Shown piece after piece: positions 47,750 through 56,404 of a stretch of 64,000 nucleotides of DNA (positions within the stretch are counted from its first letter, which is position 1; the number at the start of each line of letters is the position of its first letter). This stretch comes from Thiomicrorhabdus sp. Kp2 (GTDB lineage: Bacteria; Pseudomonadota; Gammaproteobacteria; Thiomicrospirales; Thiomicrospiraceae). Below the pieces are notes generated by a model. The model saw nothing but the letters and a program-made list of their open reading frames with translations. It was not told where the DNA came from and ran no database searches. The translations under genes and the position numbers were made by a program. The DNA lies in the NCBI RefSeq assembly GCF_000478585.1, contig NZ_ARWI01000001.1, positions 372,001 through 436,000 of the forward strand. The letters are read 5' to 3'.

Positions 47750-48199
47750 ATGACAAAAAAAGAAATAATCACCCAGCTACGGGCTGCTAAAGCGGCTCAT
47801 ATTCAATGGCGCGCTTATGCACAGGCCATCGTAGGTGGTTTCTCTGTTGATCAAAATCATGTACCCGTCATACATACAAATTGCAAATTTGGTCAATGGT
47901 ATTACGGCAAAGGTCAGATGTTATCAAGCCTTGGTAGTTTTGGAGCAATCGATGCACCCCATGCCATGCTTCACCAGATATATATGGAAATTTTTAAACT
48001 GATGTTTAGCGAAACCAAAAAGGGATTTTTAGGTGGGATATTCACCTCAAAAGAAAAGTTACGTCAGAAAAATGAAAAACAAGCTAAAGAACTTATGCAA
48101 AGCATGATTGCCGTTTCAGAAACCTTACTAGAAACCATTAACATTCTTGAAAAAGAAGTGATGGATTTGACGGATGAAGAGGTGGCTGAGTTATATTAA
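47750..48199 (+). CDS. Stand-alone CZB (chemoreceptor zinc-binding) domain protein
   Basis: About 149 residues with the CZB pattern: HxW (HIQWR), then CxFGxW (CKFGQWYYGKG) and HxxxH (PHAMLHQIY), giving the 3His/1Cys zinc site. CZB domains normally cap chemoreceptors or diguanylate cyclases and sense zinc or hypochlorite. Here there is no signalling domain. GAAGG upstream favours the ATG at 47750 over 47729, and it matches the start of the paralogue that follows. Confidence 0.8.
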   Translation: MTKKEIITQLRAAKAAHIQWRAYAQAIVGGFSVDQNHVPVIHTNCKFGQWYYGKGQMLSSLGSFGAIDAPHAMLHQIYMEIFKLMFSETKKGFLGGIFTSKEKLRQKNEKQAKELMQSMIAVSETLLETINILEKEVMDLTDEEVAELY

Positions 48200-48259
48200 T
48201 GCATAGAGACTTTTGCACAAGACGAAAAGCACTCTTATATAACTTAAATAGGATTTGAT

Positions 48260-48700
48260 ATGAGTAAAAAAGAAGCTTTATCTTACATCAGATCAGCTAA
48301 ATCGTCCCATGTTGAGTGGCGTTCCAATGTACAAGGGTATGTAACAGGCATTCATGTTGATGCAAACAAATTACCCCTTATACACACAGATAGTTTTTTT
48401 GCACGCTGGTACTACACAGAAGGCCAAACATTTACTCACCTTACAAACTATAAAGCGATTAATTTATGCCTTGAGGAAGTCTTTGAAAACTATCGAACTC
48501 TTTACAAAGCTTTACACACGCCTGCAAAAAAAGCGAGTTTATTTCAGTCGCAAAAAAAAATTGATGCCAAGCGTAAAGAAGATATAAACCAGCTTATGCA
48601 GGATGTATTTAACAGCTCTCAAAAGCTTATTCAGGCAACAACTCAGCTTGAAAATGAAATCAAGCAGATGAGTGACGAAGAGTTCGACAAATTATTCTAG
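48260..48700 (+). CDS. Paralogue of the CZB-domain protein lacking most zinc ligands
   Basis: This 146-residue protein aligns along its length with the preceding gene (MSKKEALSYIRSAKSSHVEWRS; HTDSFFARWYYTEGQ; a similar C-terminal DEEFDKLF). Only the first His is kept: the CZB Cys is Ser and the HxxxH pair is lost. It is likely a tandem duplicate that has given up zinc binding. A possible role is as a partner of the first, but nothing shows this. Confidence 0.7.
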   Translation: MSKKEALSYIRSAKSSHVEWRSNVQGYVTGIHVDANKLPLIHTDSFFARWYYTEGQTFTHLTNYKAINLCLEEVFENYRTLYKALHTPAKKASLFQSQKKIDAKRKEDINQLMQDVFNSSQKLIQATTQLENEIKQMSDEEFDKLF

Positions 48701-48754
48701 CCTTGTAGCACTCCCAACTATTATCCCTTAGACCTATTTGACGATAACTAAGAT

Positions 48755-48801
48755 ACAAAAAAACCGTTTAACAAATGACTAAAGTCGTTTATTAAACGGT
48801 T
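48755..48801 (-). terminator. Rho-independent terminator for the Lon-like gene
   Basis: AACCGTTTAA (48762-48771) pairs with TTAAACGGTT (48792-48801), with a smaller inner stem, and on the minus strand is followed by seven T. It ends the leftward gene at 48828. Confidence 0.8.
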
Positions 48802-48827
48802 ATTAAATGGCAAGAATATATTCTAGT

Positions 48828-51215
48828 TTAAGATTTTTCGTTCATTGCCTCGAGCGCTTTAACCACTTTTGCGTTAACGCTATTTTTAGTAAAAACGCCT
48901 TTTTTGGTCAATTTACCCGCTTTAATACCTGTAAACAAGGTAATTGCATCATCAATATGGCTCATGGTATACACATGGAACTTACCATTTTTGACAGCAT
49001 TTCGTACTTCAGTATTAAGCATCAAATGGCTGGCGTTTGCTTGTGGAATAATAACCCCTTGGCTACCCGTTAACCCTCTGGCTTGGCAGATTTTATAAAA
49101 GCCTTCTATTTTTTCATTGACCCCACCAATCGGTTGTATTTCACCAAATTGATTGATTGAACCTGTAATCGCTAAGTCTTGACGCATAGGTAACTGTGCA
49201 AGAGAAGAAATTAACGCAAGCAACTCAGCTGAAGAAGCGGAATCTCCTTCTACACCATTGTAAGATTGCTCCATAACGATGGAACCACTAAAACCTAACG
49301 CTTTCTGTTTCATATAACGACCGCGTAAATACCCAGAAAGAATAAGCATCCCTTTAGAGTGAATAGGCCCAGCCATTTCTACTTCACGTTCAATATCCAC
49401 CACGCCCTCATCACCCGCTGAAGCTTGTGCCGTAATACGAACAGGTTGACCAAACGATTGTTTACCCACCGTCAGTACTGTTAAACCATTGACCATACCA
49501 ATATGCTCACCTTGAGTTAGGATAAGCACCTGCTGTTCAGTAATCGCTCGATGGTAGTACTCTTCCATAAGCCCTGTATGAAATTCACGTTGTAAAATCG
49601 TATCTTCAATCGTTTGGCGATCTACCGACTCTCGGCCTTGAGCACGAGCAAAGGCATTTGCCTCTGCTAAAACATCTCGTAAAATGGCTTTATTACTGTA
49701 TAGACGACTTTCATCCTCTGCCATACGTGATGCATATTCAATCAAACGTTCATAAGCAGAGGTTTCAACAGGTAAATCATCCCAATCTTCCACTTCTGAA
49801 GCGAGCTGTTTTGCTAAGGTCACCTCATGTTCCAATGTTCTAGCCAGTTCAACCTCAAATTCAACCTGTACTTTAAACAGACGACTAAACTGTGCATCAA
49901 TCTCTTGCAAGGCATAGAAGTGCTCAGCTTGACCAACGAGTACCAAGGTTAAGTTGAGAGGAAAGTCTGGCAAATGATATGGGGCAACACTACTGGAAGA
50001 CGGCACCTCAAAACTCAGTTTTTTACTCATTAAAGCCGCTTTTAAATTTGACCAAATTTCAGGATCTTTTAACAATGACTGAATATTTAAAATTAAATAT
50101 CCGCCATTGGCTTTTTGTAACAGCCCCGCTTGATGGCTCATAGCCAGGCTTACTGTATCTGTCGCAGTTGCTGCCGCCGAATTAATCGTATAACCAAAAA
50201 GCTTTGGCATTGAGGCATTTTGCTCATAAATAATCGGGGCATGTTTTAAATCACGATGATCAACCAATAGGTTGACTTCAAAAATACTTAAACCTTGCTG
50301 TTCTGACAGCAGTTCATCCATACTTGATTGGTTGTTAGAGGTTACTTGGTCAGCATTTTGATCCCAAAACAGGTGTAATTTAGAGACAATACTGTTTTGC
50401 AGTGCGTCTAAATAACCCACAATTTCAGGTGTTTTAGCAAACTCCATTTTAAGCGTTTTAATTAACGGCTCTAAATGCTCATTAGCCACTTGAGTATTTA
50501 AACGTTTACCTGCGTCCATATATTCATGCTGCAAAAATGGAAAATGGGTTAACCCTTGGTTTAGGGCTTCCTCCACTTGATCAAAAGCCTCTATAAAATG
50601 TTTTTGGGTTTTTTCATCAAAGTTCTTTAACTCTGCCGCTCGGTACGGCTTGTCATCAATAATGGCAGATAACACAAAGCTATTCTCTGTTTGTGTAATG
50701 GCAATACTTAATTGTTCTGCTAGTTCAAACGCGGGTTCAAGAACCGCTTCTTGCTTTTCGTTAAGCTCATTTTCTAACATCTGACTTCTTAACTGGTAAG
50801 CATGGCCATCAAATAAAACAGGCAACTGAGTTCTTAACTGAGTAACAAAAGACTCAACGGCCGTTTTAAATTCAATCCCTGCACCCGCTTCAAAATAGAG
50901 ATACTGCGTTTTACTGGCTTCGCTAAAATCAGAAACTAAAACGATATCATCAGGAATCTCTTTTTGCTCAGCAGACTGTTTTAGCATGGCTTTAGTCATG
51001 CCTATGCGCCCAATACCAGGCTCGCCCATAATAAATATATGGTTATGGTTGCGTTTCATATGCAAACCAAAATTCAGTGACTGATAAGCACGGGGATGAA
51101 AATGCTTCATAAAATCTAAAATTTCAGCATCTTTTCCCTTAGTATTTCCAGGTTTAAATTCAGATTGGCTTAAGTCTGTAAAACGGTATAACTGATGAAC
51201 GGATAGTTTTTCCAT
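48828..51215 (-). CDS. Lon-related ATP-dependent protease (YcbZ/LonP-like)
   Basis: This 795-residue protein has an N-terminal AAA-type region with a degenerate P-loop (GEPGIGRIGMT at 64-74, lacking the usual GKT), a central ATPase part (QKANGGYLILN) and a C-terminal Lon serine-lysine protease domain with GDSASSAELLALIS (Ser) and VNEKIEGFYK (Lys). It resembles YcbZ-type Lon homologues, not housekeeping Lon. Substrates are unknown. It stands alone between the CZB pair and amt. Confidence 0.88.
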   Translation of the reverse strand: MEKLSVHQLYRFTDLSQSEFKPGNTKGKDAEILDFMKHFHPRAYQSLNFGLHMKRNHNHIFIMGEPGIGRIGMTKAMLKQSAEQKEIPDDIVLVSDFSEASKTQYLYFEAGAGIEFKTAVESFVTQLRTQLPVLFDGHAYQLRSQMLENELNEKQEAVLEPAFELAEQLSIAITQTENSFVLSAIIDDKPYRAAELKNFDEKTQKHFIEAFDQVEEALNQGLTHFPFLQHEYMDAGKRLNTQVANEHLEPLIKTLKMEFAKTPEIVGYLDALQNSIVSKLHLFWDQNADQVTSNNQSSMDELLSEQQGLSIFEVNLLVDHRDLKHAPIIYEQNASMPKLFGYTINSAAATATDTVSLAMSHQAGLLQKANGGYLILNIQSLLKDPEIWSNLKAALMSKKLSFEVPSSSSVAPYHLPDFPLNLTLVLVGQAEHFYALQEIDAQFSRLFKVQVEFEVELARTLEHEVTLAKQLASEVEDWDDLPVETSAYERLIEYASRMAEDESRLYSNKAILRDVLAEANAFARAQGRESVDRQTIEDTILQREFHTGLMEEYYHRAITEQQVLILTQGEHIGMVNGLTVLTVGKQSFGQPVRITAQASAGDEGVVDIEREVEMAGPIHSKGMLILSGYLRGRYMKQKALGFSGSIVMEQSYNGVEGDSASSAELLALISSLAQLPMRQDLAITGSINQFGEIQPIGGVNEKIEGFYKICQARGLTGSQGVIIPQANASHLMLNTEVRNAVKNGKFHVYTMSHIDDAITLFTGIKAGKLTKKGVFTKNSVNAKVVKALEAMNEKS

Positions 51216-51316
51216 AGAGATGATTCAACTTCTTTTGAGTTATTATTTTTATTTGAAAGGCTATTCAATGATTGCATTTAATAAGCATGTTTAATTATGG
51301 TTATCACTATAACAAA

Positions 51317-51342
51317 AAAGCCCGCAACACAGTGCGGGCTTT
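51317..51342 (-). terminator. Rho-independent terminator for amt
   Basis: AAAGCCCGC pairs with GCGGGCTTT around an eight-base loop, with a run of six T after it on the minus strand. Confidence 0.85.
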
Positions 51343-51369
51343 CGCTAGAAAATATTAACACTTTGTAAA

Positions 51370-52587
51370 TTAATAATCTTCACGAGGTGGGTTTGCATGA
51401 ATTTTATGAATGGTTAAGTCAGCACCCAGGTACTGCTCATCTTCATCCATTCTAATTGGTAAGATTTTATTCACAATAAGATAGACAATATACCCCCCCA
51501 CAAAAGCCACAAAAACCCCAATCGTAATACCAATTAATTGAGATATAATCGATACGCCACCAAGACCACCTAATGCCTCAGAGCCGAAAATGCCAGCCGC
51601 AATACCACCCCAAACACCCACTAAGCCGTGTAATGGCCAAACGCCTAGCACATCATCCACTTTTAAGGTTTTTTGAGTCCATGTAAAGGCTTTAACAAAT
51701 AAAGCCCCTGCCACTAAACCAATCACTAAAGCACCTAATGGGCTTACCACATCCGATCCTGCACAAATTGCTACCAGGCCTGCTAAAGGGCCGTTATGTA
51801 CAAAACCTGGATCCTTATCACCGACAAACGTCGCGGCTAAAATACCACCTACCATGGCCATTAACGAGTTCATGGCAACCAGACCTTGAATACCTTCAAT
51901 CGCTTGAGCTGACATGACATTAAAGCCAAACCAACCCACGGTTAAAATCCATGCCCCTAAGGCTAAAAATGGAATACTTGAAGGTGGGTGAACATGACGA
52001 ATTTTGCCCTCGCTGTCATAGCGATTATGACGAGCGCCTAACACCAAAATAGCTGCCAAAGCAATCCAACCACCAACCGAATGCACAACAATAGAGCCAG
52101 CAAAGTCATGAAATCCTGCGCCAAAACTCGCTTCTAACCAGGCCTGGATACCAAAGTTACCATTCCATGAAATACCCTCAAACAAAGGATAAACAAAGGC
52201 CACTATCAAAAACGTTGACATCAACACAGGGTAGAAACGTGCACGTTCTGCAATACCTCCAGAAACAATCGCAGGAATAGCCGCAGCAAAAGTCATTAAG
52301 AAGAAAAATTTAACCAGCTCATAACCCGACTTTTCAGTCATCGCTTGAGTGAGTTGGCCATCAACGTTAAAGCCTAAAAACACGCCGTAAGCCACCCCAT
52401 AACCAATAAAAAAATAAGCAACCGTTGAAACGCCTAAATCGCTCATAATTTTAACCAAGGCATTGACTTGGTTTTTATGCTGAACAGTACCCACTTCTAA
52501 AAAAGCAAAACCTGCATGCATGAATAGGACTAATATTGCACCTAATAGGATAAACAATACATCCAGACTTGTTGTTAACTGTTCCAT
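51370..52587 (-). CDS. amt: Ammonium transporter Amt
   Basis: This 405-residue protein has eleven predicted membrane helices. It has the twin-His residues of the pore (GSIVVHSVGGW and PLHGLVGVWGGIAAGIFG) and a TVAYFFIGYGVAYG start-side helix. It moves ammonium or ammonia inward for nitrogen supply. No glnK gene adjoins it, unusual for amt. Two palindrome copies lie inside. No sigma-54 site was recognised in the promoter region. Confidence 0.95.
   Translation of the reverse strand: MEQLTTSLDVLFILLGAILVLFMHAGFAFLEVGTVQHKNQVNALVKIMSDLGVSTVAYFFIGYGVAYGVFLGFNVDGQLTQAMTEKSGYELVKFFFLMTFAAAIPAIVSGGIAERARFYPVLMSTFLIVAFVYPLFEGISWNGNFGIQAWLEASFGAGFHDFAGSIVVHSVGGWIALAAILVLGARHNRYDSEGKIRHVHPPSSIPFLALGAWILTVGWFGFNVMSAQAIEGIQGLVAMNSLMAMVGGILAATFVGDKDPGFVHNGPLAGLVAICAGSDVVSPLGALVIGLVAGALFVKAFTWTQKTLKVDDVLGVWPLHGLVGVWGGIAAGIFGSEALGGLGGVSIISQLIGITIGVFVAFVGGYIVYLIVNKILPIRMDEDEQYLGADLTIHKIHANPPREDY
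51774..51783. repeat. Palindrome core copy, one mismatch (in amt)
   Basis: CTACCAGGCCTGCTA, read on the minus strand as Leu-Ala-Gly-Leu-Val. Confidence 0.75.
52138..52147. repeat. Palindrome core copy, exact (in amt)
   Basis: TAACCAGGCCTGGAT, read on the minus strand as Ile-Gln-Ala-Trp-Leu. Confidence 0.95.
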
Positions 52588-52757
52588 TTATCTCCCCGCT
52601 ACCCCTATATTTGTTGGACTAATAAACATAGAGCAAAATCAATAATTAAGTTATTTTAAACTGGCCTATTCGATAGAATAGATAAAATTCGCATAAACAT
52701 TTTAATGCATTCCAATCCGCCATTTAAAAGCGCACAAATTGTACCAAACTTAGCTAT

Positions 52758-53753
52758 ATGATTGCACATAAAAAGCATTTTACTACCCCTTTAACCCCTT
52801 TATATTCAACGTTATTTGAAGAATTTGATGTACAAGTATGGATTAAAAGAGATGACCTTAATCATCCAATTATCCAAGGTAATAAATGGCATAAATTAAA
52901 ACAAAATCTTCAATTAGCGCAGAAGCAAGGTAAAACAATGTTAATCACATTTGGTGGTGCATATTCCAACCATATTGCCGCTACCGCTTGTGCTGCTAAA
53001 ACTTATGGGTTTAACGCCATAGGCATTATTCGTGGTGAGGAATTGGCATTGGATCCGTCAAAGTGGAGTAAAACATTAAAAACCGCTCACCAAAATGGCA
53101 TGCACTTTCAATTTATTAGCCGCCAAAACTACCGAAAAAAGGATTCCGAAGAGTACCTAAATAAACTACAAGAGCAGTATCCGCAGGCTTACATTCTGCC
53201 TGAAGGCGGAAGCAATGAATTAGCGATTTTAGGTTTTGAAGAATTGGTAGATGACCTACATACACAATGTCCAGAATGGACCCATCTATTTTGCCCAGTT
53301 GGCAGTGGAGGAACATTTACGGGCTTAATTCATTTTAGTGAAATACAGGGTACACTAAGTCAAAATAACTCAAAAAACCTAATTGGCATTCCTGTCTTAA
53401 AACAAGGCGACTATGTGATAACTGACATTAAGAGGTGGCTTAATAATTTACAAAACAACAGTAAAGAATACCCTGTAAAAAACGCCGCGATAACATGGCA
53501 GTTATTAACTGAATATCATGATGGCGGTTATGCCAAACAATCTCAAAAAGGCCTAAAGTTTCAGCAAGACTTTGAAGAGGAATTTGCTATTTTACTTGAT
53601 CCTGTCTATACCTCAAAAATGGTTTTTGCTTTCTATGACCAACTTAAAAAAGGCTTTATACCCAAAGGTTCAAACGTTATTTTATTGCACACTGGTGGCC
53701 TGCAGGGTAGAAATAAAAACTTACAATCTACACGAATAAATAGTAATAATTAA
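52758..53753 (+). CDS. PLP-dependent enzyme of the ACC deaminase/D-cysteine desulfhydrase family
   Basis: This 331-residue protein has the Lys motif IQGNKWHKLKQN, a FGGAYSNHIAATACAA substrate loop and a CPVGSGGTFTGLI phosphate-binding loop, typical of fold-type II enzymes such as D-cysteine desulfhydrase. D-cysteine desulfhydrase would release H2S and fit the sulfur theme, but the substrate cannot be read here. It stands alone, divergent from amt. Confidence 0.85.
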   Translation: MIAHKKHFTTPLTPLYSTLFEEFDVQVWIKRDDLNHPIIQGNKWHKLKQNLQLAQKQGKTMLITFGGAYSNHIAATACAAKTYGFNAIGIIRGEELALDPSKWSKTLKTAHQNGMHFQFISRQNYRKKDSEEYLNKLQEQYPQAYILPEGGSNELAILGFEELVDDLHTQCPEWTHLFCPVGSGGTFTGLIHFSEIQGTLSQNNSKNLIGIPVLKQGDYVITDIKRWLNNLQNNSKEYPVKNAAITWQLLTEYHDGGYAKQSQKGLKFQQDFEEEFAILLDPVYTSKMVFAFYDQLKKGFIPKGSNVILLHTGGLQGRNKNLQSTRINSNN

Positions 53754-53992
53754 TTGTTTTTTATCAACTTATTAATAAAAAAATAGAACCTAATAAACTT
53801 AAAGTTATTTATTAACTCATTCATCTACTGAAAGTAAAAGTTATAAACGTAAAAAGCTGTCTAATAGTGATTTATCAAATTCTTCATAAATTTTTTTTGT
53901 TATGATTCATTGATAAAATTGAATACGTTTTTTACCTACCAGATATAAACTTACTTTATAATACATAAAAATTACTAATGGATGATACCTTC

Positions 53993-55117
53993 ATGAATAT
54001 TACTATTTTAGGCACTGGTTTTGCAGCACTCACCGCAATCAAACAAACTCGTAAAGAGGCTCCTTTAGCAAACATCACCGTTATTGCTCCACAAGAGTCT
54101 TTTATGTATTACCCAAGCTTAATCTGGATTCCCTCTGGGCTTCGTAAAGGTGAAGACTTGCGTATTAATTTACATAATTTCTTTAACCGCCAAAAAGTAC
54201 AATTTATTGAAGCGAGTGTAGAAAATGTAATCAATGAAGGCCGAACAGTCGTAACCTCAGCTGGTGAATTTCATAACGACGGTTTAATCATTGCCACAGG
54301 TGGTCGTTTCATCAAAAAACTTCCTGGCATTGAACACGCCATTACACCTTGTGAAGGGATTGATGCTGCAAACCGCATTAAAGAGCGCCTAAATGGTATG
54401 AGCGGCGGAACCATCGCCATTGGGTTTGGCGGTAATCCAAATGAACCATCAGCTATGCGTGGTGGACCAATGTTTGAATTTCTATTTGGAATAGATAACT
54501 TATTACGTCGTCAAGGACGCAGAGACAAATTTAAAATTATCTTTTTTAACCCTGCACCAGAACCTGGAAAACGTCTAGGGCCAAAAGTGCCTGCAAACCT
54601 CGTTAAAATGATGGCTAAAAAAGGCATTGAAACACACCTAGGTCATAAAATGGCTGGTTTTGAAGCGAAAAAAGTCAAAACCGAAGGCGGTGAATTTGAT
54701 GCAGATTTAATTCTGTTTATGCCAGGGATGACAGGGCCAGCGTGGTTAGCTAACTCAGATTTACCAAAATCTGCTGGTGGCATGATTACCGCCAATATGT
54801 TTGCTCAAGTGGAAGGTTATACCAATGTGTATGTTGCGGGTGATGCAGGTAGTTTCCCTGGTCCAGATTGGCAGGCTAAGCAGGCACATGCAGCTGATCT
54901 ACAAGCGGTTGCAGCTGCTAAAAACCTGGTGAAGTCACTAAAAGGTCAAACTGACTTTGAAGAGTTCAAACATGAACTTATCTGTATTGTAGACACGCTC
55001 TCTCACGGTATCTTAATTAAACGCACCGAAAAAGGCACAACCCTACTCCCTCCTTGCCGTTTATTGCACTTTGCTAAACGCGCTTTTGAATGGATGTACC
55101 TTCGCCAATATCGTTAA
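53993..55117 (+). CDS. Sulfide:quinone oxidoreductase-family flavoprotein
   Basis: This 374-residue FAD protein has the N-terminal dinucleotide fold ILGTGFAALTAI, GLIIATGG, and VYVAGDAGSFPG. The C-terminus (TLLPPCRLLHFAKRAFEWMYLRQYR) is the amphipathic membrane-binding end of SQR. Cys near 120, 331 and 355 remain; the middle redox Cys that normally lies near 156-160 is absent (NPNEPSAMRGGPMFEF). SQR oxidises sulfide and feeds electrons to quinone. GGATGA upstream favours the ATG at 53993 over 53978. Confidence 0.8.
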   Translation: MNITILGTGFAALTAIKQTRKEAPLANITVIAPQESFMYYPSLIWIPSGLRKGEDLRINLHNFFNRQKVQFIEASVENVINEGRTVVTSAGEFHNDGLIIATGGRFIKKLPGIEHAITPCEGIDAANRIKERLNGMSGGTIAIGFGGNPNEPSAMRGGPMFEFLFGIDNLLRRQGRRDKFKIIFFNPAPEPGKRLGPKVPANLVKMMAKKGIETHLGHKMAGFEAKKVKTEGGEFDADLILFMPGMTGPAWLANSDLPKSAGGMITANMFAQVEGYTNVYVAGDAGSFPGPDWQAKQAHAADLQAVAAAKNLVKSLKGQTDFEEFKHELICIVDTLSHGILIKRTEKGTTLLPPCRLLHFAKRAFEWMYLRQYR

Positions 55118-55125
55118 ACAAAACC

Positions 55126-55154
55126 ACAGGCCTGGTTGTTTCTACCAGGCCTGG
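55126..55154. repeat. Two adjacent palindrome copies forming a hairpin
   Basis: ACAGGCCTGGT (core 55126-55135, one mismatch) and CTACCAGGCCTGGTAA (core 55145-55154, exact) are nine bases apart. CAGGCCTGGT pairs with ACCAGGCCTG around a 7-base loop. It lies between the SQR-like gene and the gene at 55198. Confidence 0.85.
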
Positions 55155-55197
55155 TAACTGACTATTTATCTCACTTTATTATTAAGGAAAACATAAG

Positions 55198-55584
55198 ATG
55201 CAACAAAAAATCTTTAAAGAAAAATACCCAATTTTTGCATTAGAATTTAGCAAAGAAGAATCAAAGTTTGACAGCGTTCCAGCCATTTTAGACTTTTTAC
55301 ACGCACAAGTTGAAGCCGATCCTAAAGCCGTCAACATCGCTCGTTTTGATCACTTTAGCCATACTAAAAGTATTAATGGTGAAATCGGTGAAGGGATTGT
55401 TGACGCTCAAAATTTAATTCTTTGCTTTGGCTTCCAATTGCCATCAGCTGACCCAGTTGCGGTTCGCCCACGCTCTATTGGTGTTACTGATATGGGTGAC
55501 CGCTTTATTGTTAACTTTATGGAAGCACCAAATCCAATTGCTAACGACACCATGGAATCATGGGTTAAACAGCTTGTAAAATAA
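55198..55584 (+). CDS. Conserved-looking cytoplasmic protein of unknown function, downstream of the SQR-like gene
   Basis: This 128-residue protein has no signal peptide, helix or clear catalytic motif. It contains HFSHTKSINGEIGEG and NLILCFGFQLPSADPVAVRPRSIG, with one Cys. AAGGAAAAC lies upstream. A hairpin from paired palindromes separates it from the SQR-like gene, and a terminator follows. Co-expression with the SQR-like gene is likely, but its role is unknown to me. Confidence 0.65.
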   Translation: MQQKIFKEKYPIFALEFSKEESKFDSVPAILDFLHAQVEADPKAVNIARFDHFSHTKSINGEIGEGIVDAQNLILCFGFQLPSADPVAVRPRSIGVTDMGDRFIVNFMEAPNPIANDTMESWVKQLVK

Positions 55585-55605
55585 CCCAGCAAACCCTCTC
55601 CATAG

Positions 55606-55642
55606 TTAAGCCTTAACAATCAAATTGTTTAGGCTTAATTTT
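55606..55642 (+). terminator. Rho-independent terminator
   Basis: TTAAGCCTTAACAAT pairs with ATTGTTTAGGCTTAA (one mismatch) around CAA and is followed by TTTT. It ends the transcript of the SQR-like gene and the one after it. Confidence 0.85.
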
Positions 55643-55764
55643 CATCGCCACAGTAAAACCACCAATAATATCTTTACCAAATCAGCATAAGCATTCAAAA
55701 GTCCGAATATATCCAGTAAACTAGAAAGACTCTGTAAATCACATGAGCACTTATTGGAATTTTT

Positions 55765-56235
55765 ATGTTTACCTGCAAACAAAATTATCGATTCAAAAAA
55801 ACGGTTAGACTCTTTCTTTTTGCAATATTGATCCCTCTTTTGAGTCTATTCGCTCCAAACTCATTCGCAAATGAGTCAACAGACCCTACAAATATTCAAA
55901 ACCCTGACCTCAAGCTACATTCCGACTTGGTACTAAAAGCCCTACAACTCGATTTTTATAATGCACGTTGTCGTGGGATTAGTGTGGCCAAAAACTTCAA
56001 CAAAGTTAATCGGTTATATATCACCAAATACAGCATTACCGCTAATAACTTTATAAAATCCTTTATCAATCCCGATGTACGTTCAGAAAAAGAAGCGCAA
56101 GAAATTCACTTTAAGAAAAACCTTAACTCTCTTGGTGGCTGCGCAAAAGCTAAACAACAAGATTGGATAAAAGAGATTCACGAACAATTCAACAACCTTT
56201 ACCAACAAGCTGAACAATCGGCTTGGTACCCATAA
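55765..56235 (+). CDS. Exported protein of unknown function
   Basis: This 156-residue protein has an N-terminal signal peptide (VRLFLFAILIPLLSLFAPNSFA, cleavage after FA-N) and a helical mature part with two Cys (NARCRGIS and GGCAKAKQ) that may form a disulfide. No family recognised. It stands between the SQR unit and a leftward GGDEF-EAL gene. Confidence 0.65.
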   Translation: MFTCKQNYRFKKTVRLFLFAILIPLLSLFAPNSFANESTDPTNIQNPDLKLHSDLVLKALQLDFYNARCRGISVAKNFNKVNRLYITKYSITANNFIKSFINPDVRSEKEAQEIHFKKNLNSLGGCAKAKQQDWIKEIHEQFNNLYQQAEQSAWYP

Positions 56236-56308
56236 AAGAACGAGTAAGCTTTACGCACAAAATACTCTACCTAAAAAAACCAATCTACCAGTATCTAAAA
56301 TCAAAATA

Positions 56309-56318
56309 TTAGGCCTGG
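56309..56318. repeat. Degenerate palindrome copy (right half)
   Basis: ATATTAGGCCTGGTAAATT; the right half is intact and the left half has two mismatches in the core. Confidence 0.6.
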
Positions 56319-56404
56319 TAAATTGATTTAAAGAATACAATTAACAGACATAATTTGTTATTTTTTATTAATGAAGGGCCAGCCTTTTTATTTATTTTAT
56401 TAGA

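Noticed and set aside
52588-52757. Sigma-54 promoter upstream of amt
   Set aside because: I searched for the GG/GC-spaced motif expected for nitrogen-controlled genes and found no convincing match.
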